Shown here piece by piece: positions 16,938-25,203 of a stretch of 64,000 bases of DNA (the first letter of the stretch is position 1; the number at the start of each line of letters is the position of its first letter). Under the pieces are notes generated by a model that saw only the letters and a program-made list of their open reading frames with translations, was not told where the DNA came from and did not search any database. A program made the translations under genes and the position numbers. Origin of the DNA: Curvibacter soli (GTDB lineage: Bacteria > Pseudomonadota > Gammaproteobacteria > Burkholderiales > Burkholderiaceae_C); assembly GCF_029211125.1 (NCBI RefSeq), contig NZ_JARGEN010000034.1:113574-177573 (forward strand). The letters run 5' to 3'.

Positions 16938-17171
16938 TTATTGCAGGCTTGGCCCCGGAGAAACCGATTGGCTCAGCGCCTCGTGCCCCTGGGGGGTAAT
17001 GGCAAGCACCCGAGCGAATGCACCTATTTCCACGCCGGGTGCGGACAGCAATGCCGCCACCAGATCGGCGGCGCGCAGCACCCGCAGCCTGTCGATGTCG
17101 CGGACATCCGTCACGGTAAGGGGCAGCGGCTTGGCCGCAATCTCTCGCAGCAGTTCCAGTGACAAAACCAT
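16938..17171 (-). CDS. Small hypothetical protein
   Basis: A 77-residue frame, MVLSLELLREIAAKPLPLTV..., with GC-rich third codon positions and no low-complexity sequence, so it looks like a real gene. It has DRLRVLRAADLVAALL followed by LAITPQGHEAL, a helical arrangement reminiscent of small winged-helix proteins; the neighbouring 80-residue gene ends with a similar LRITTTG motif. I do not recognise the family. Start choice is uncertain: ATG 17171 sits directly behind AAGGAG, while TTG 17165 would have better spacing, and TTG 17237 extends it further. Confidence 0.55.
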   Translation of the reverse strand: MVLSLELLREIAAKPLPLTVTDVRDIDRLRVLRAADLVAALLSAPGVEIGAFARVLAITPQGHEALSQSVSPGPSLQ

Positions 17172-17248
17172 CTCCTTGATCCATGCGGAACTGGAATTCT
17201 GGAAGTGCCTGGCGACAGCGGCAAGTCCCTGATACAACAGGCAACATC

Positions 17249-17276
17249 GAAAAAAAAGCCCGCGCAGGGGCGGGCT
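17249..17276 (-). terminator. Rho-independent terminator on the minus strand
   Basis: Arms AGCCCGC (17257-17263) and GCGGGCT (17270-17276) with a 6-base loop; the adjacent A run on the plus strand is a T run for minus-strand transcription. It ends the candidate RNA starting near 17431. Confidence 0.75.
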
Positions 17277-17431
17277 TGGGGAATTGGCCGTGGGCTCTTA
17301 CGCGGCCCACGCTTACGGCACATTCACATGCGGGAGCACTCTTGGTTTTTTTATCGTCGTGAAAGCTCTTGTCCGACGTGCCGCCGTGAGATTCGGCATT
17401 TGCCTGCGCAGGCATTGCCCCAAAAGGAGCA
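17250..17431 (-). ncRNA. Candidate small RNA or long leader with its own promoter and terminator
   Basis: On the minus strand a perfect TATAAT lies at 17444-17439, which would start a transcript near 17431. About 180 nt later a G+C hairpin (arms 17276-17270 and 17263-17257) is followed by a run of seven or more T. Between them are short self-complementary segments (GCCTGCGCAGGC; GGCAAATGCC; CGTCG...CGACG; CGTGGGC...GCCCACG) and no convincing reading frame. It could be an independent small RNA or an attenuated leader for the small gene downstream. It fills most of the 357-bp gap between flanking genes. Confidence 0.35.
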
Positions 17432-17528
17432 GCGCGCGATTATAGCGCAATCCGTCATGCTGCCAGCGCTCGCGGTGCGTGCTATGGTGAACGGGCCGAT
17501 TCCGGCATCACTTTGATTGGGCTCCACC

Positions 17529-17771
17529 ATGGCGATGACTTCCTCCGTTTCCCCGCAACGACAGGAGGCACTGCGCGCCATGCTGCTTGATACTGCCGAT
17601 CTGCTCAAGAAGAACCGTGCCTCGGAGGTCAGCGAGGCCGCCATCGAGGACTTCGTGGCGCTGTCTTGGCTGGAATGGAACGGCGGTGCCCTGCGCATCA
17701 CGACCACGGGCCGCAACATCTGCAACCAACTCGTCGCGGGCATGACCAAGCAGCAGACCGGCCATCTGTAG
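17529..17771 (+). CDS. Small hypothetical protein
   Basis: An 80-residue protein, MAMTSSVSPQRQEALRAMLL..., with a helical core LLKKNRASEVSEAAIEDFVALSWLEW and an ending of ALRITTTGRNICNQLV. I know similar unnamed proteins in this family of bacteria but no function. ATG 17529 is preferred to TTG 17517. It runs convergently into mltD, whose stop codon abuts its own. Confidence 0.65.
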   Translation: MAMTSSVSPQRQEALRAMLLDTADLLKKNRASEVSEAAIEDFVALSWLEWNGGALRITTTGRNICNQLVAGMTKQQTGHL

Positions 17772-19259
17772 TCAGCGCTGGGCGCCTTTCCCGGCCGAGA
17801 CGGGCTTGATGGCCGCGGCCTTCAGCGACTTCGCAGCACCGCGCGCCACGGGCGCATGCACCTTTACCGGCAGGTACACGACGACCTGCTGGCCAGCCTT
17901 GAATGCGGCGCCCGGCTTGACGTTGTTCCAGTCGGCGACGCTGGCTGGGTTCAGCTTGTAGCGCCGCGCGATGCTGGCCACCGTGTCGCGCTTGCCGGCC
18001 TTGACCGTGGTGCGGCGCGTCACGATCTCCGGCGTCAGGGACAGTTGCGCATGGTCGGCCACGTGGTCGTCCACGTCGTCCTGCATCTTGGCCGAGCGCG
18101 GCACGATGAGGGTGGAGCCTGCCTTGATGAGCATGCGCGGCGGAATGCCGTTGATGCTGCGCAGGTCCGCCTCGCGCATGCCCACGCGCTGGGCCACCGC
18201 TGCCACGTTCATGGTCGCGGGCGCCGTCCAGGCGGTCCAGCTCGCGTACTGGCCTTCGGTGTAAGCCTCGAAGTTGCGGCGGAAGACCTGCGCGTTGTCC
18301 CACGGCAGCAGGATCTGCGGCGTGCCTGCCGCCAGGATCACGGGGCGATGGGCCGAAGGGTTCAGAGCCTTGAAATCCTCCAGATCCACGTCGGCCAGGC
18401 GGGCCGCGAGTTCCACGTCGATGTCGCGCGCGATGTCGACGGCCTGAAAGTACGGGTGGTTCTCGATGGGCGGCAACTCGGCATGGAACAGCTCTGGATG
18501 CGCGACGATGTTCTTCACGGCCTGCAGCTTGGGCACGTACAGGCGGGTCTCCGCGGGCATGGACAGCTCGGCATACGTGATGCCCAGCCCGGCCTTCTGG
18601 TTGCGCGCAATGGCGCGCGCCACGTTGCCTTCGCCCCAGTTGTAGGCGGCCAGCGCCAGATGCCAGTTGCCGAACTGGTTGTGCAGGCGCTGCAGGTAGT
18701 CGAGCGCCGCGCGGGTAGAGGCCAGCACGTCGCGGCGGTCGTCGCGGAAGATGTTCTGCCGCAACTGGAAGTCGTTGCCGGTGGCCGGCATGAACTGCCA
18801 CATGCCGGCGGCCTTGGCGCTCGACACCGCCTGCGGGTTGAAGGCACTTTCGATGTAGGGCAGCAGCGCCAGCTCGGTCGGCATGCCGCGCAGCTCCAGC
18901 TCCTCGACGATGTGGAACAGGTACTTGCTCGACCGCTCCGTCATGCGCTGGATGTAGTCTGGCCGGCTGGCGTACCACTGCTCGCGGTCGCGCACCAGGT
19001 CGCCATCGAGGTCGGGCATGGCATAGCCGCGGCGGATGCGCTCCCACAGGTCCGCAGGCGGCGACATCATGGCCACGCCCATGGCAGCGGCTTGCGCGGC
19101 GGTGATGGGGGCCAGCGGCCCCGCAGGGTATTGCGGCGTATGGGCGGAATTCGTCGAGGAGGATGCTTGCGGTGCGGTTGCCGACGGCGCCGTGCTGGTG
19201 GCGCATCCGGCCAGCCAGAACAGGCAGGCCAGGGTGGCGGCTTGCAGGAGTTTCTTCAT
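17772..19259 (-). CDS. mltD: Membrane-bound lytic murein transglycosylase D
   Basis: Cleaves peptidoglycan glycan strands to 1,6-anhydromuropeptides. The 495-residue product is a lipoprotein: residues 1-25 hold a signal peptide with lipobox LAGC. The SLT catalytic domain has the glutamate in LLPYIESAFNPQAVS and the AAGMWQFMPATG and ALAAYNWGEGNV motifs. Two LysM peptidoglycan-binding modules occupy the C-terminal third (one around LRSINGIPPRMLIKAGSTLIVP and one around VASIARRYKLNPASVADWNN, lightly abbreviated). Its ATG overlaps the gloB stop by 4 bases (ATGA), so the two are translationally coupled. Confidence 0.93.
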   Translation of the reverse strand: MKKLLQAATLACLFWLAGCATSTAPSATAPQASSSTNSAHTPQYPAGPLAPITAAQAAAMGVAMMSPPADLWERIRRGYAMPDLDGDLVRDREQWYASRPDYIQRMTERSSKYLFHIVEELELRGMPTELALLPYIESAFNPQAVSSAKAAGMWQFMPATGNDFQLRQNIFRDDRRDVLASTRAALDYLQRLHNQFGNWHLALAAYNWGEGNVARAIARNQKAGLGITYAELSMPAETRLYVPKLQAVKNIVAHPELFHAELPPIENHPYFQAVDIARDIDVELAARLADVDLEDFKALNPSAHRPVILAAGTPQILLPWDNAQVFRRNFEAYTEGQYASWTAWTAPATMNVAAVAQRVGMREADLRSINGIPPRMLIKAGSTLIVPRSAKMQDDVDDHVADHAQLSLTPEIVTRRTTVKAGKRDTVASIARRYKLNPASVADWNNVKPGAAFKAGQQVVVYLPVKVHAPVARGAAKSLKAAAIKPVSAGKGAQR

Positions 19260-20032
19260 CGGAATCCGTTTTTCCATTCGCGCAGGGCGGCGAACACGGC
19301 CACCCTGTCGCGGGTTGGTGCATGGGCATCGAAGGCATGGGCCGCGGCGGCCACCCCGGCCTCCTGCGTGCGCAGGAAGGGGTTGACGGCACGTTCCTGT
19401 GCGATCGTGGAGGGCAGCGTGGGCTGGCCATGCGCGCGCAGATTTTCGCAGCGCGCGCTGTAGTGGAGCAGTTCGGCGTTGCCGGGCTCCACGGCACGGG
19501 CAAAGCGCAGGTTGCCCAGCGTGTATTCGTGTGCGCAGCAGACCTGCGTGGCGCCGGGCAGGGCGGCCAGGCGGTCGAGCGAGGCGAGCATTTGCGCGGG
19601 CGTGCCCTCGAACACGCGCCCGCAGCCGCCCGAGAACAGCGTGTCGCCGCAGAACAGCAGCGGCGCGCCGGGGTAGCCGGCGCAGTAGTAGGCGATGTGC
19701 CCCGCCGTGTGGCCCGGCACGTCGATCACCTCGAAGCGCAGGCCCAGCATGTCCGCGTGCATGCCCGCCGAGAGCCCAGCGCAGGGCTGCGGAACGGCCT
19801 CGTGCGCCGGGCCGTAGACGGCGGCGCCGGTATGCGCGTGCAGCGCTGCCACCCCACCGACATGGTCTGCGTGGTGGTGCGTGACTAGAATGGCCGAGAG
19901 CTGCAGCGCATCGCGCCGCAGCGCCTCGAACACGGGTTCCGCGTCCCCCGGATCGACCACCACGGCCTGATGGCCGTCGCGCAGCATCCAGATGTAGTTG
20001 TCGGAAAAGGCGGGCAGCGGTATCAACGTCAT
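19256..20032 (-). CDS. gloB: Hydroxyacylglutathione hydrolase (glyoxalase II)
   Basis: Hydrolyses S-D-lactoylglutathione to D-lactate and glutathione in methylglyoxal detoxification. The 258-residue metallo-beta-lactamase-fold protein has the binuclear metal motif THHHADHVGG (residues 51-60), the VPGHTAGHIAYY motif, the CGDTLFSGGCGR motif and the CCAHEYTLGNLRFA segment with the later histidine ligand. ATG 20032 overlaps the start of the divergent methyltransferase by 2 bp. It is upstream of mltD in one operon. Confidence 0.94.
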   Translation of the reverse strand: MTLIPLPAFSDNYIWMLRDGHQAVVVDPGDAEPVFEALRRDALQLSAILVTHHHADHVGGVAALHAHTGAAVYGPAHEAVPQPCAGLSAGMHADMLGLRFEVIDVPGHTAGHIAYYCAGYPGAPLLFCGDTLFSGGCGRVFEGTPAQMLASLDRLAALPGATQVCCAHEYTLGNLRFARAVEPGNAELLHYSARCENLRAHGQPTLPSTIAQERAVNPFLRTQEAGVAAAAHAFDAHAPTRDRVAVFAALREWKNGFR

Positions 20033-20816
20033 GAGCAATGAAATTATAGGTTTGCCCTCCTGGTTCGAGACCCCCCCCGGACAGTATTTGCTGGCATGGG
20101 AGCAGGCGCGTTTCGACGAGGCGGTGGCCGACGCGTTCGGCTTCCACGCGCTGCAGCTCGGCCTGCCCGCGCTGCCCGCGCTGCGCGCCAACCGCATGCC
20201 GCACCAGTGGCTGGCCGTGGATGCGCCGCTGCCCGCGGGCGCGCCGGCACGGCCCGCGCTGGTGACCGACTTCGCGGCCCTGCCGTTCCCCGCCAGCAGC
20301 CTCGACCTGGTGCTGCTGCCCCATGCGCTCGAATGCAGCGCCGACCCGCACGCCACGCTGCGCGAGGTGGAGCGCGTGCTGGTGCCCGAAGGCCGCGTGG
20401 TGATCTGCGGCTTCAACCCCGCCAGCCTCTGGGGGCTGCGGCACGGCCGCCCGCGCGGCTATCCGAGCACCAGCGCGGCCACGGGCGGCGAGCCCATCGG
20501 CTACTGGCGCCTGCGCGACTGGCTGCGGCTGCTGTCGTTCGAGGTGGAGTCGGGCCGCTTTGGCTGCTACCGGCCCGCGGTGCGCAGCAGCCGCTGGCTG
20601 GAGCGCTGGCGCTGGATGGACGCGGTAGGCCAGCGCTGGTGGCCTATATTCGGGGCCGCGTACTGCCTCTCCGCAGTGAAGCGGGTGCACGGCATGCGGC
20701 TCATCGAGCCGGTCTGGAGCGCGTCGCCGGCCATCGCCGCGGCACCTGTCTCCGTGGCCAACCGGCGGCAACCCGCGGCGATTTCCACACGACAAGAGAA
20801 CAAGGTCAGCGTTTGA
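20031..20816 (+). CDS. SAM-dependent methyltransferase (class I)
   Basis: A 261-residue methyltransferase-like protein with [20 protein letters not shown] (motif II/post-I region), [20 protein letters not shown] and [20 protein letters not shown]. This matches the methyltransferase type-11 family next to gloB in many proteobacteria (YafS-like); the substrate is unknown. The start ATG 20031 shares two bases with the gloB start on the other strand, so no room for separate 5' ends exists without overlapping transcripts. The stop overlaps the rnhA start. Confidence 0.85.
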   Translation: MSNEIIGLPSWFETPPGQYLLAWEQARFDEAVADAFGFHALQLGLPALPALRANRMPHQWLAVDAPLPAGAPARPALVTDFAALPFPASSLDLVLLPHALECSADPHATLREVERVLVPEGRVVICGFNPASLWGLRHGRPRGYPSTSAATGGEPIGYWRLRDWLRLLSFEVESGRFGCYRPAVRSSRWLERWRWMDAVGQRWWPIFGAAYCLSAVKRVHGMRLIEPVWSASPAIAAAPVSVANRRQPAAISTRQENKVSV

Positions 20817-21265
20817 ACCGGATCGAGATGTACACCGACGGGGCCTGCAAGGGCAACCCGGGGCCCGGCGGATGGGGCGTGCTGCTGCGCTCGGGCCCGA
20901 CGGAAAAGGAACTGTTCGGCGGCGAGGCCGCCACCACCAACAACCGCATGGAGCTGACGGCGGTGATCGAGGGCTTGGCCGCGCTCAAGCGCCCCTGCGA
21001 GGTGGCGCTCTACCTCGACAGCGAATACGTGCGCCGTGGCATCACCGAATGGGTGCGCGGCTGGAAGGCGCGCGGCTGGCGCACCTCCACCGGGCAGCCA
21101 GTCAAGAACGTGGACCTGTGGCAGCGCCTGGACAGCCTGGTCGCCACCAGCGGCCACCGCATCGAATGGCACTGGGTGCGCGGGCACAACGGCCATGTGG
21201 AGAACGAGCGCGCCGACGGCCTGGCCAACCGCGGCGTGGACCTGGTGCGGGCCGGGAAAAATTGA
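20813..21265 (+). CDS. rnhA: Ribonuclease HI
   Basis: Degrades the RNA strand of RNA-DNA hybrids. The 150-residue product has the DEDD catalytic set: Asp in [16 protein letters not shown], Glu in NNRMELTAV, Asp in LYLDSEYV, and Asp in [11 protein letters not shown]. Start TTG 20813 (reading [10 protein letters not shown]) overlaps the upstream stop as TTGA and has AAGG seven bases before it; ATG 20828 would cut the first beta-strand. Co-transcribed with the methyltransferase, an arrangement also seen in enterobacteria. Confidence 0.95.
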   Translation: MNRIEMYTDGACKGNPGPGGWGVLLRSGPTEKELFGGEAATTNNRMELTAVIEGLAALKRPCEVALYLDSEYVRRGITEWVRGWKARGWRTSTGQPVKNVDLWQRLDSLVATSGHRIEWHWVRGHNGHVENERADGLANRGVDLVRAGKN

Positions 21266-21281
21266 AGCAAAAAGTGCCTCC

Positions 21282-21325
21282 AGCGCCCATGAATCAAGCG
21301 GGAGCAGCTATTTTTTTGATAGCAT
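21282..21325. repeat. Repeat D (REP-like) copy 3, overlapping the mobA 3' end
   Basis: GCCTCCAGCGC...ATCAAGCGGGAGCAGCTATTTTTTTGATAGC has the same modules as copies at 4447, 5157 and 55168. The mobA stop codon (21294-21296) and its last codons lie inside it. Confidence 0.75.
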
Positions 21326-21938
21326 CCAGCGATGCACGCTCCAGCGCCGCCAGCTCCTCGCGCGTGTTGGCATTGCAGAATGCCGGGGTAACCGCGCCGC
21401 AGTCCACCACCACATGGGCGTGCTGCTCCACCCACGCCTGCACCTTGTGCCCGCCCGCCCGCAGGTAGGCGGCCAGGCTTTCGCGCAGCGTGGCGCGCAG
21501 CAGGCAGAACACGGGCTGGCTGCGCAGCGCGCCGTGCCCGTCGCGGGCCGCGGCCATGGCGATGTCGGCCTGCGCCGCATCCAGCGCGGCGGCCAGCGGT
21601 GCCACCAGGTCGGCAGGAAACAGCGGCGTGTCGCAGGGCACGGTGGCCAGCAGCGGCGTGGCGCAGTGCGCCAGCCCCGCGGCCATGCCGGCCAGCGGGC
21701 CGGCGAAATCGCCCTGCAGGTCGGCGACCACCGGCACGCCGAACCGCGCATGCGCCGCCGCGTTGCGGTTGGCGTTGAGCAGCAGCGGGCCGACCTGCGG
21801 CGCCAGCCGCCGCAGCGCGTGCTGCGCCAGCGGCACGCCGTGGAACGGCTCCAGCCCCTTGTCCGCGCCGCCCATGCGGGTACCGCGCCCGCCGGCCAGC
21901 ACCAGGCCGGTGATGATCGCATTCTGGGAAGTGGTCAT
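21294..21938 (-). CDS. mobA: Molybdenum cofactor guanylyltransferase
   Basis: Attaches GMP to molybdopterin to form the MGD cofactor. The 214-residue product has the nucleotide-binding loop LAGGRGTRMGGADKGL, PVVADLQGDFAGPLAGMAAG and the TVPCDTPLFPADLV motif. The last about 12 codons (SLDAIKKIAAPA) are encoded by a REP-like repeat, so the natural C-terminus seems to have been replaced or extended by the repeat. moaA follows upstream in the same direction, 159 bp away, suggesting a molybdopterin gene group. Confidence 0.92.
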   Translation of the reverse strand: MTTSQNAIITGLVLAGGRGTRMGGADKGLEPFHGVPLAQHALRRLAPQVGPLLLNANRNAAAHARFGVPVVADLQGDFAGPLAGMAAGLAHCATPLLATVPCDTPLFPADLVAPLAAALDAAQADIAMAAARDGHGALRSQPVFCLLRATLRESLAAYLRAGGHKVQAWVEQHAHVVVDCGAVTPAFCNANTREELAALERASLDAIKKIAAPA

Positions 21939-22097
21939 GCCGTCAGTCTTCCACCAGCGGCATATGAAGAAGCCCCTGGGCGCCGAAGGCTGCGCAGCAG
22001 GCCATGCCGACAGCCGCTGCGCAACCGGCTTTGCCGGGCCGCTGATGGCACCCGCTGGAGGGGGCGGCGGCGCAGGCGCTTCGGGGGCGGTCCATTT

Positions 22098-23198
22098 TCA
22101 GCCGCCGATGTAGCTCATTTCCACATGCCGCTGCGCGGGCAGGCCGGGTGTGCCGCGCAATTCGGAATAGCGGTCGGCGCGCTGCCGCCAGATGCCGCTG
22201 ATGGCCCCGGCCAGCGTGGCATCGTCTGCGCCGCCGCGCAGCAGCGCGCGCAGGTCGTGGCCCTGGCTGGCGAACAGGCACAGGTACAGCCGCCCCTCGG
22301 TGGACAGGCGGGCGCGGTTGCAGCCGCCGCAGAAGGCATGGGTCACGCTGCTGATCACGCCGATCTCGCCGCCGCCGTCGGCGTAGGCCCAGCGGGCGGC
22401 GGTCTCGCCGGGGGCGGCGGGCGCCAGCGGGCACAGGGGCAGCTCGGCGCCGACGCGGCGCAGCACCTCGTCGGAGGGCAGCACCTCGTCCATGCGCCAG
22501 CCGTTGGTGCTGCCCACGTCCATGTATTCGATGAAGCGCAGCGCGATGCCCGTGTCCTTGAAATGGCGCGCCATGGGCAGGATTTCATGGTCGTTGACGC
22601 CGCGCTTGACCACCATGTTGACCTTCACCGGGCCGAGCCCGGCTTCCCGCGCGGCGGCGATGCCGTCGAGCACCGCGGCCACGGGAAAGTCCACGTCGTT
22701 CATGCGCCGGAACACGGCGTCGTCCAGCCCGTCGAGGCTCACCGTCACGCGGTTCAGGCCGGCATTGCGCAGCAGCCGCGCCTTGTGCCGCAGCAGCGCG
22801 CCGTTGGTGGTGAGTGTCAGGTCCAGCGCCTCGCCCTCCGGCGTGCGCAGCGCGGCGAGCTGCTCCACCAGCCGCTCGATGTCCTTGCGCAGCAGCGGCT
22901 CGCCGCCCGTGAGCCGGATCTTGCGCACGCCCAGCGCCACGAACTGGCGCGTCAGGCGCGCGATCTCCTCGAAGCTCAGCAGGTCCGCGTGCGGCAGATA
23001 CGGATAGCTCTTGCCGAATACTTCCTTGGGCATGCAGTAGCCGCAGCGGAAGTTGCAGCGGTCGGTCACGCTGATGCGCAGGTCGCGCAGCGGCCGCGCC
23101 AGCCGGTCCGCGAGCGGGCCGCCGCCCGCACCGGGTCCGGCGCCGGGAAAGGCGGATGCCGCAAGGCGCTGGTCGAGCAGGGGGATGACGCGTGCCAT
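22098..23198 (-). CDS. moaA: GTP 3',8-cyclase (molybdenum cofactor biosynthesis)
   Basis: First step of molybdopterin synthesis. A 366-residue radical SAM enzyme with the cluster-binding CNFRCGYC (Cys48, 52, 55), [25 protein letters not shown] and the C-terminal second cluster motif [16 protein letters not shown], ending with the conserved YIGG (terminal GG). ATG 23198 gives [12 protein letters not shown]; the N-terminus is about 25 residues longer than in E. coli because of a Gly/Ala-rich stretch. The stretch 23199-23374 to the next gene holds nothing I recognise. Confidence 0.95.
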   Translation of the reverse strand: MARVIPLLDQRLAASAFPGAGPGAGGGPLADRLARPLRDLRISVTDRCNFRCGYCMPKEVFGKSYPYLPHADLLSFEEIARLTRQFVALGVRKIRLTGGEPLLRKDIERLVEQLAALRTPEGEALDLTLTTNGALLRHKARLLRNAGLNRVTVSLDGLDDAVFRRMNDVDFPVAAVLDGIAAAREAGLGPVKVNMVVKRGVNDHEILPMARHFKDTGIALRFIEYMDVGSTNGWRMDEVLPSDEVLRRVGAELPLCPLAPAAPGETAARWAYADGGGEIGVISSVTHAFCGGCNRARLSTEGRLYLCLFASQGHDLRALLRGGADDATLAGAISGIWRQRADRYSELRGTPGLPAQRHVEMSYIGG

Positions 23199-23374
23199 GT
23201 CCGTATTGTCCCGCGTCCGGCAAGCCGGCGCTGCGCAGTCGTGGGCGCGGCGGTCATCAGCTCCTGCGCGGGCCTGCTGCCCTGGGGCCCGGGCGACCGG
23301 CGGGCTCATGCCGGGCTTCGTGCCCATGATGCTGCTCGAAACGCGCTGGGCTGAACCGTATTTCTTCACTGAAG

Positions 23375-24187
23375 TTACGCAGTCCCCACCTGATAGGCTG
23401 TTTTGCGCACGTCGTTGCTTGGGGGCTTGGGAAGGGCGAGCCACTGGCCATCGAACTGCCGCACGGCGACGCGGTGGTCGAACACGTTTTCGAGCGCGCG
23501 GTGCGTGGCCGCGTCGGCGCAGGCACCCTGGTGCAGCACGCGCCCGCCGGCCATGACGACCATGGCGTCGGCCTGCAGCGCGATCGAGATTTCATGCAGC
23601 ACACTGACCACCGTGCGCCCCTGGCCCACCAGCGCGCGCACCGTGGCCAGCCAGTCGGCCTGGTGCGGCGGGTCCAGGTTGGCGAGCGGCTCGTCCATCA
23701 GCAGCACGTCGGCCTGCACCGCCAGCGCGCGCGCCAGCAGAGCGCGCTGGCGCTCGCCGCCCGAAAGCTGGCCGATGGGGCGGGCGCGCCAATCCCACGC
23801 GCCGGTGGCGCGCAGCGCCTGCTCCGCGGCGGCGTGGTCGGCGGGCCCGGGCGGCGCCAGCCAGGCGCGGTGCGGCAGGCGGCCCAGCAGCGCCACGTCG
23901 TAGACGCTCAGGTCGTCCGGGCTGCCTTCGCTCTGGCCCAGCCAGGCCAGGTGGCGCGCTCGATCGCGTGCGGTCGTCGCGTGCGCAGGCAGGCCCGGCA
24001 GATCCACCCGTCCCGCATGCGGAACAAGCCCGGCCAGCGCGCGCAGAAGCGTGGATTTGCCCGCACCGTTCGGGCCGACGATGCTGGTCCAGCAGCCTGC
24101 ATGCAGGTCCAGAGAAACACCGTCGAGAATCAAGTGTTTTCCGGCGCTAACGCTTACGGAATGGGCGCGTATAGCTATTTTTTTCAT
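23375..24187 (-). CDS. btuD: Cobalamin ABC transporter ATP-binding protein (BtuD-like)
   Basis: ATPase of the inner-membrane vitamin B12 importer. The 270-residue product has Walker [10 protein letters not shown] (38-46), the ABC signature LSGGERQR, Walker [13 protein letters not shown] and a switch histidine in SVLHEIS. Its gene overlaps the btuC stop by ATGA. The first roughly 18 codons lie in a REP-like repeat (24137-24190), and the 3' end ([11 protein letters not shown]) resembles an end of repeat B, so both termini may have been shaped by repeats. Family context (BtuF, BtuC, riboswitch) makes cobalamin the substrate. Confidence 0.9.
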   Translation of the reverse strand: MKKIAIRAHSVSVSAGKHLILDGVSLDLHAGCWTSIVGPNGAGKSTLLRALAGLVPHAGRVDLPGLPAHATTARDRARHLAWLGQSEGSPDDLSVYDVALLGRLPHRAWLAPPGPADHAAAEQALRATGAWDWRARPIGQLSGGERQRALLARALAVQADVLLMDEPLANLDPPHQADWLATVRALVGQGRTVVSVLHEISIALQADAMVVMAGGRVLHQGACADAATHRALENVFDHRVAVRQFDGQWLALPKPPSNDVRKTAYQVGTA

Positions 24188-24190
24188 AGC
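24137..24190. repeat. Repeat D-like sequence at the btuC/btuD junction
   Basis: On the minus strand GCTATGAAAAAAATAGCT is followed by GCGC, TAAGCG and TTAGCGCC, then ACTTGATT, which are the modules of repeat D. It spans the btuC stop, the btuD start and about 17 btuD codons. The match is weaker than at intergenic copies. Confidence 0.5.
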
Positions 24191-25203
24191 ACCGACCCCC
24201 CGTCGCGCGTGCGCCGGTGCATGCGCCAGAGCAGGTAGCCGCCGCCCAGCAGCGCCGTCAGCACGCCTACGGCCACCTCCTGCGGCGCCAGCACCCAGCG
24301 CGCCAGGATATCCGCGGCCAGCAGCAGCGCGCCGCCCATGCAGGCGGCCAGCGCGGTGTGCGCGGCATGTGTGATGCGCACGATGGAGCGCACCAGGTGC
24401 GGCGCGGCCAGCCCGACGAAGGCGATCAGCCCGGTCTGCGCCACCGCCACGCCGGTGGCCAGCGCCATCACCACCACCAGCCCGATACGCAGCGGTGCCA
24501 GCGGCAGGCCCAGGCTGGCGGCGGTGGCCTCACCCAGCGTCAGGCCGTCGAGCGCTCGCGCCATCAGCGCCGCGCCGAGCATGCACACGCCCAGCGCCAG
24601 CGCCATCAGCGCGCAGGCGCTCCAGCCCACGAAGGCCGTGCTGCCGAGCGTGAACACCTGCATCGATTCGAGGATGCGCGGGTGCGCGAGCTGCACGAGG
24701 TCGCGCACGGCGCCCAGCACCACGCCGACGATCACGCCGGCCAGCAGCAGCCGCAGCGTGTGCTGCACGCCCCGCGCCAGCGTCAGCGTGAGCAGCACCG
24801 CGCCCGCCGCGCCCACGAAGGCCAGCCCGGTGACGCCCAGTTGCGCCGGCCACGCGCCGCCGCCGCCGGGCGCGGCCCCCACGAAGGCCATCGCCACCGC
24901 GCCGCCCAGCGCCGCACCGGAGGCGCTGCCCAGCAGGTACGGGTCGGCCAGCGGGTTGCGAAACAGGCCCTGCGCCACCGCGCCCGACAGGCCCAGCAGC
25001 GCCCCCGCGAGCCACGCGCCCAGGCTGCGCGGCAGGCGGATGTCCCACACGATCTGCCACGCAGCGGGGTCGCTGCGCATGCGCGCCAGGCTTTCGAAGC
25101 CGGTGCTGCCCACGCCCGCGCCCAGCGCCAGCAGCACGGCGGCCAGCGCCAGCAGGCCCGCACCCAGCCAGGCGGCGCGGCGGTGGCCTGCGGGTGGCGT
25201 CAT
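24184..25203 (-). CDS. btuC: Cobalamin ABC transporter permease (BtuC-like)
   Basis: FecCD-family permease of the B12 importer. The 339-residue product has around ten hydrophobic segments, beginning AAWLGAGLLALAAVLLALG, the conserved PRSLGAWLAGALLGLSGAVAQ near residue 58 and the ATPase-coupling region with NPLADPYLLG and GEATAASLGLPL. It overlaps btuF at its start and btuD at its end by 4 bases each. The ATG at 25203 is the only start that avoids reading into btuF. Confidence 0.93.
   Translation of the reverse strand: MTPPAGHRRAAWLGAGLLALAAVLLALGAGVGSTGFESLARMRSDPAAWQIVWDIRLPRSLGAWLAGALLGLSGAVAQGLFRNPLADPYLLGSASGAALGGAVAMAFVGAAPGGGGAWPAQLGVTGLAFVGAAGAVLLTLTLARGVQHTLRLLLAGVIVGVVLGAVRDLVQLAHPRILESMQVFTLGSTAFVGWSACALMALALGVCMLGAALMARALDGLTLGEATAASLGLPLAPLRIGLVVVMALATGVAVAQTGLIAFVGLAAPHLVRSIVRITHAAHTALAACMGGALLLAADILARWVLAPQEVAVGVLTALLGGGYLLWRMHRRTRDGGSVL

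Noticed and set aside
16708..17415. A minus-strand frame containing a protein ending GLEPTTPTMSRWCSNQLSYA
   Set aside because: That ending is the well-known spurious translation of the antisense of a tRNA gene.
17250..17431. 6S RNA at this position
   Set aside because: Length and promoter/terminator fit, but the long closing stem and central bubble of 6S RNA are not convincing here, and a much better 6S RNA with conserved synteny is at 29836-30007.
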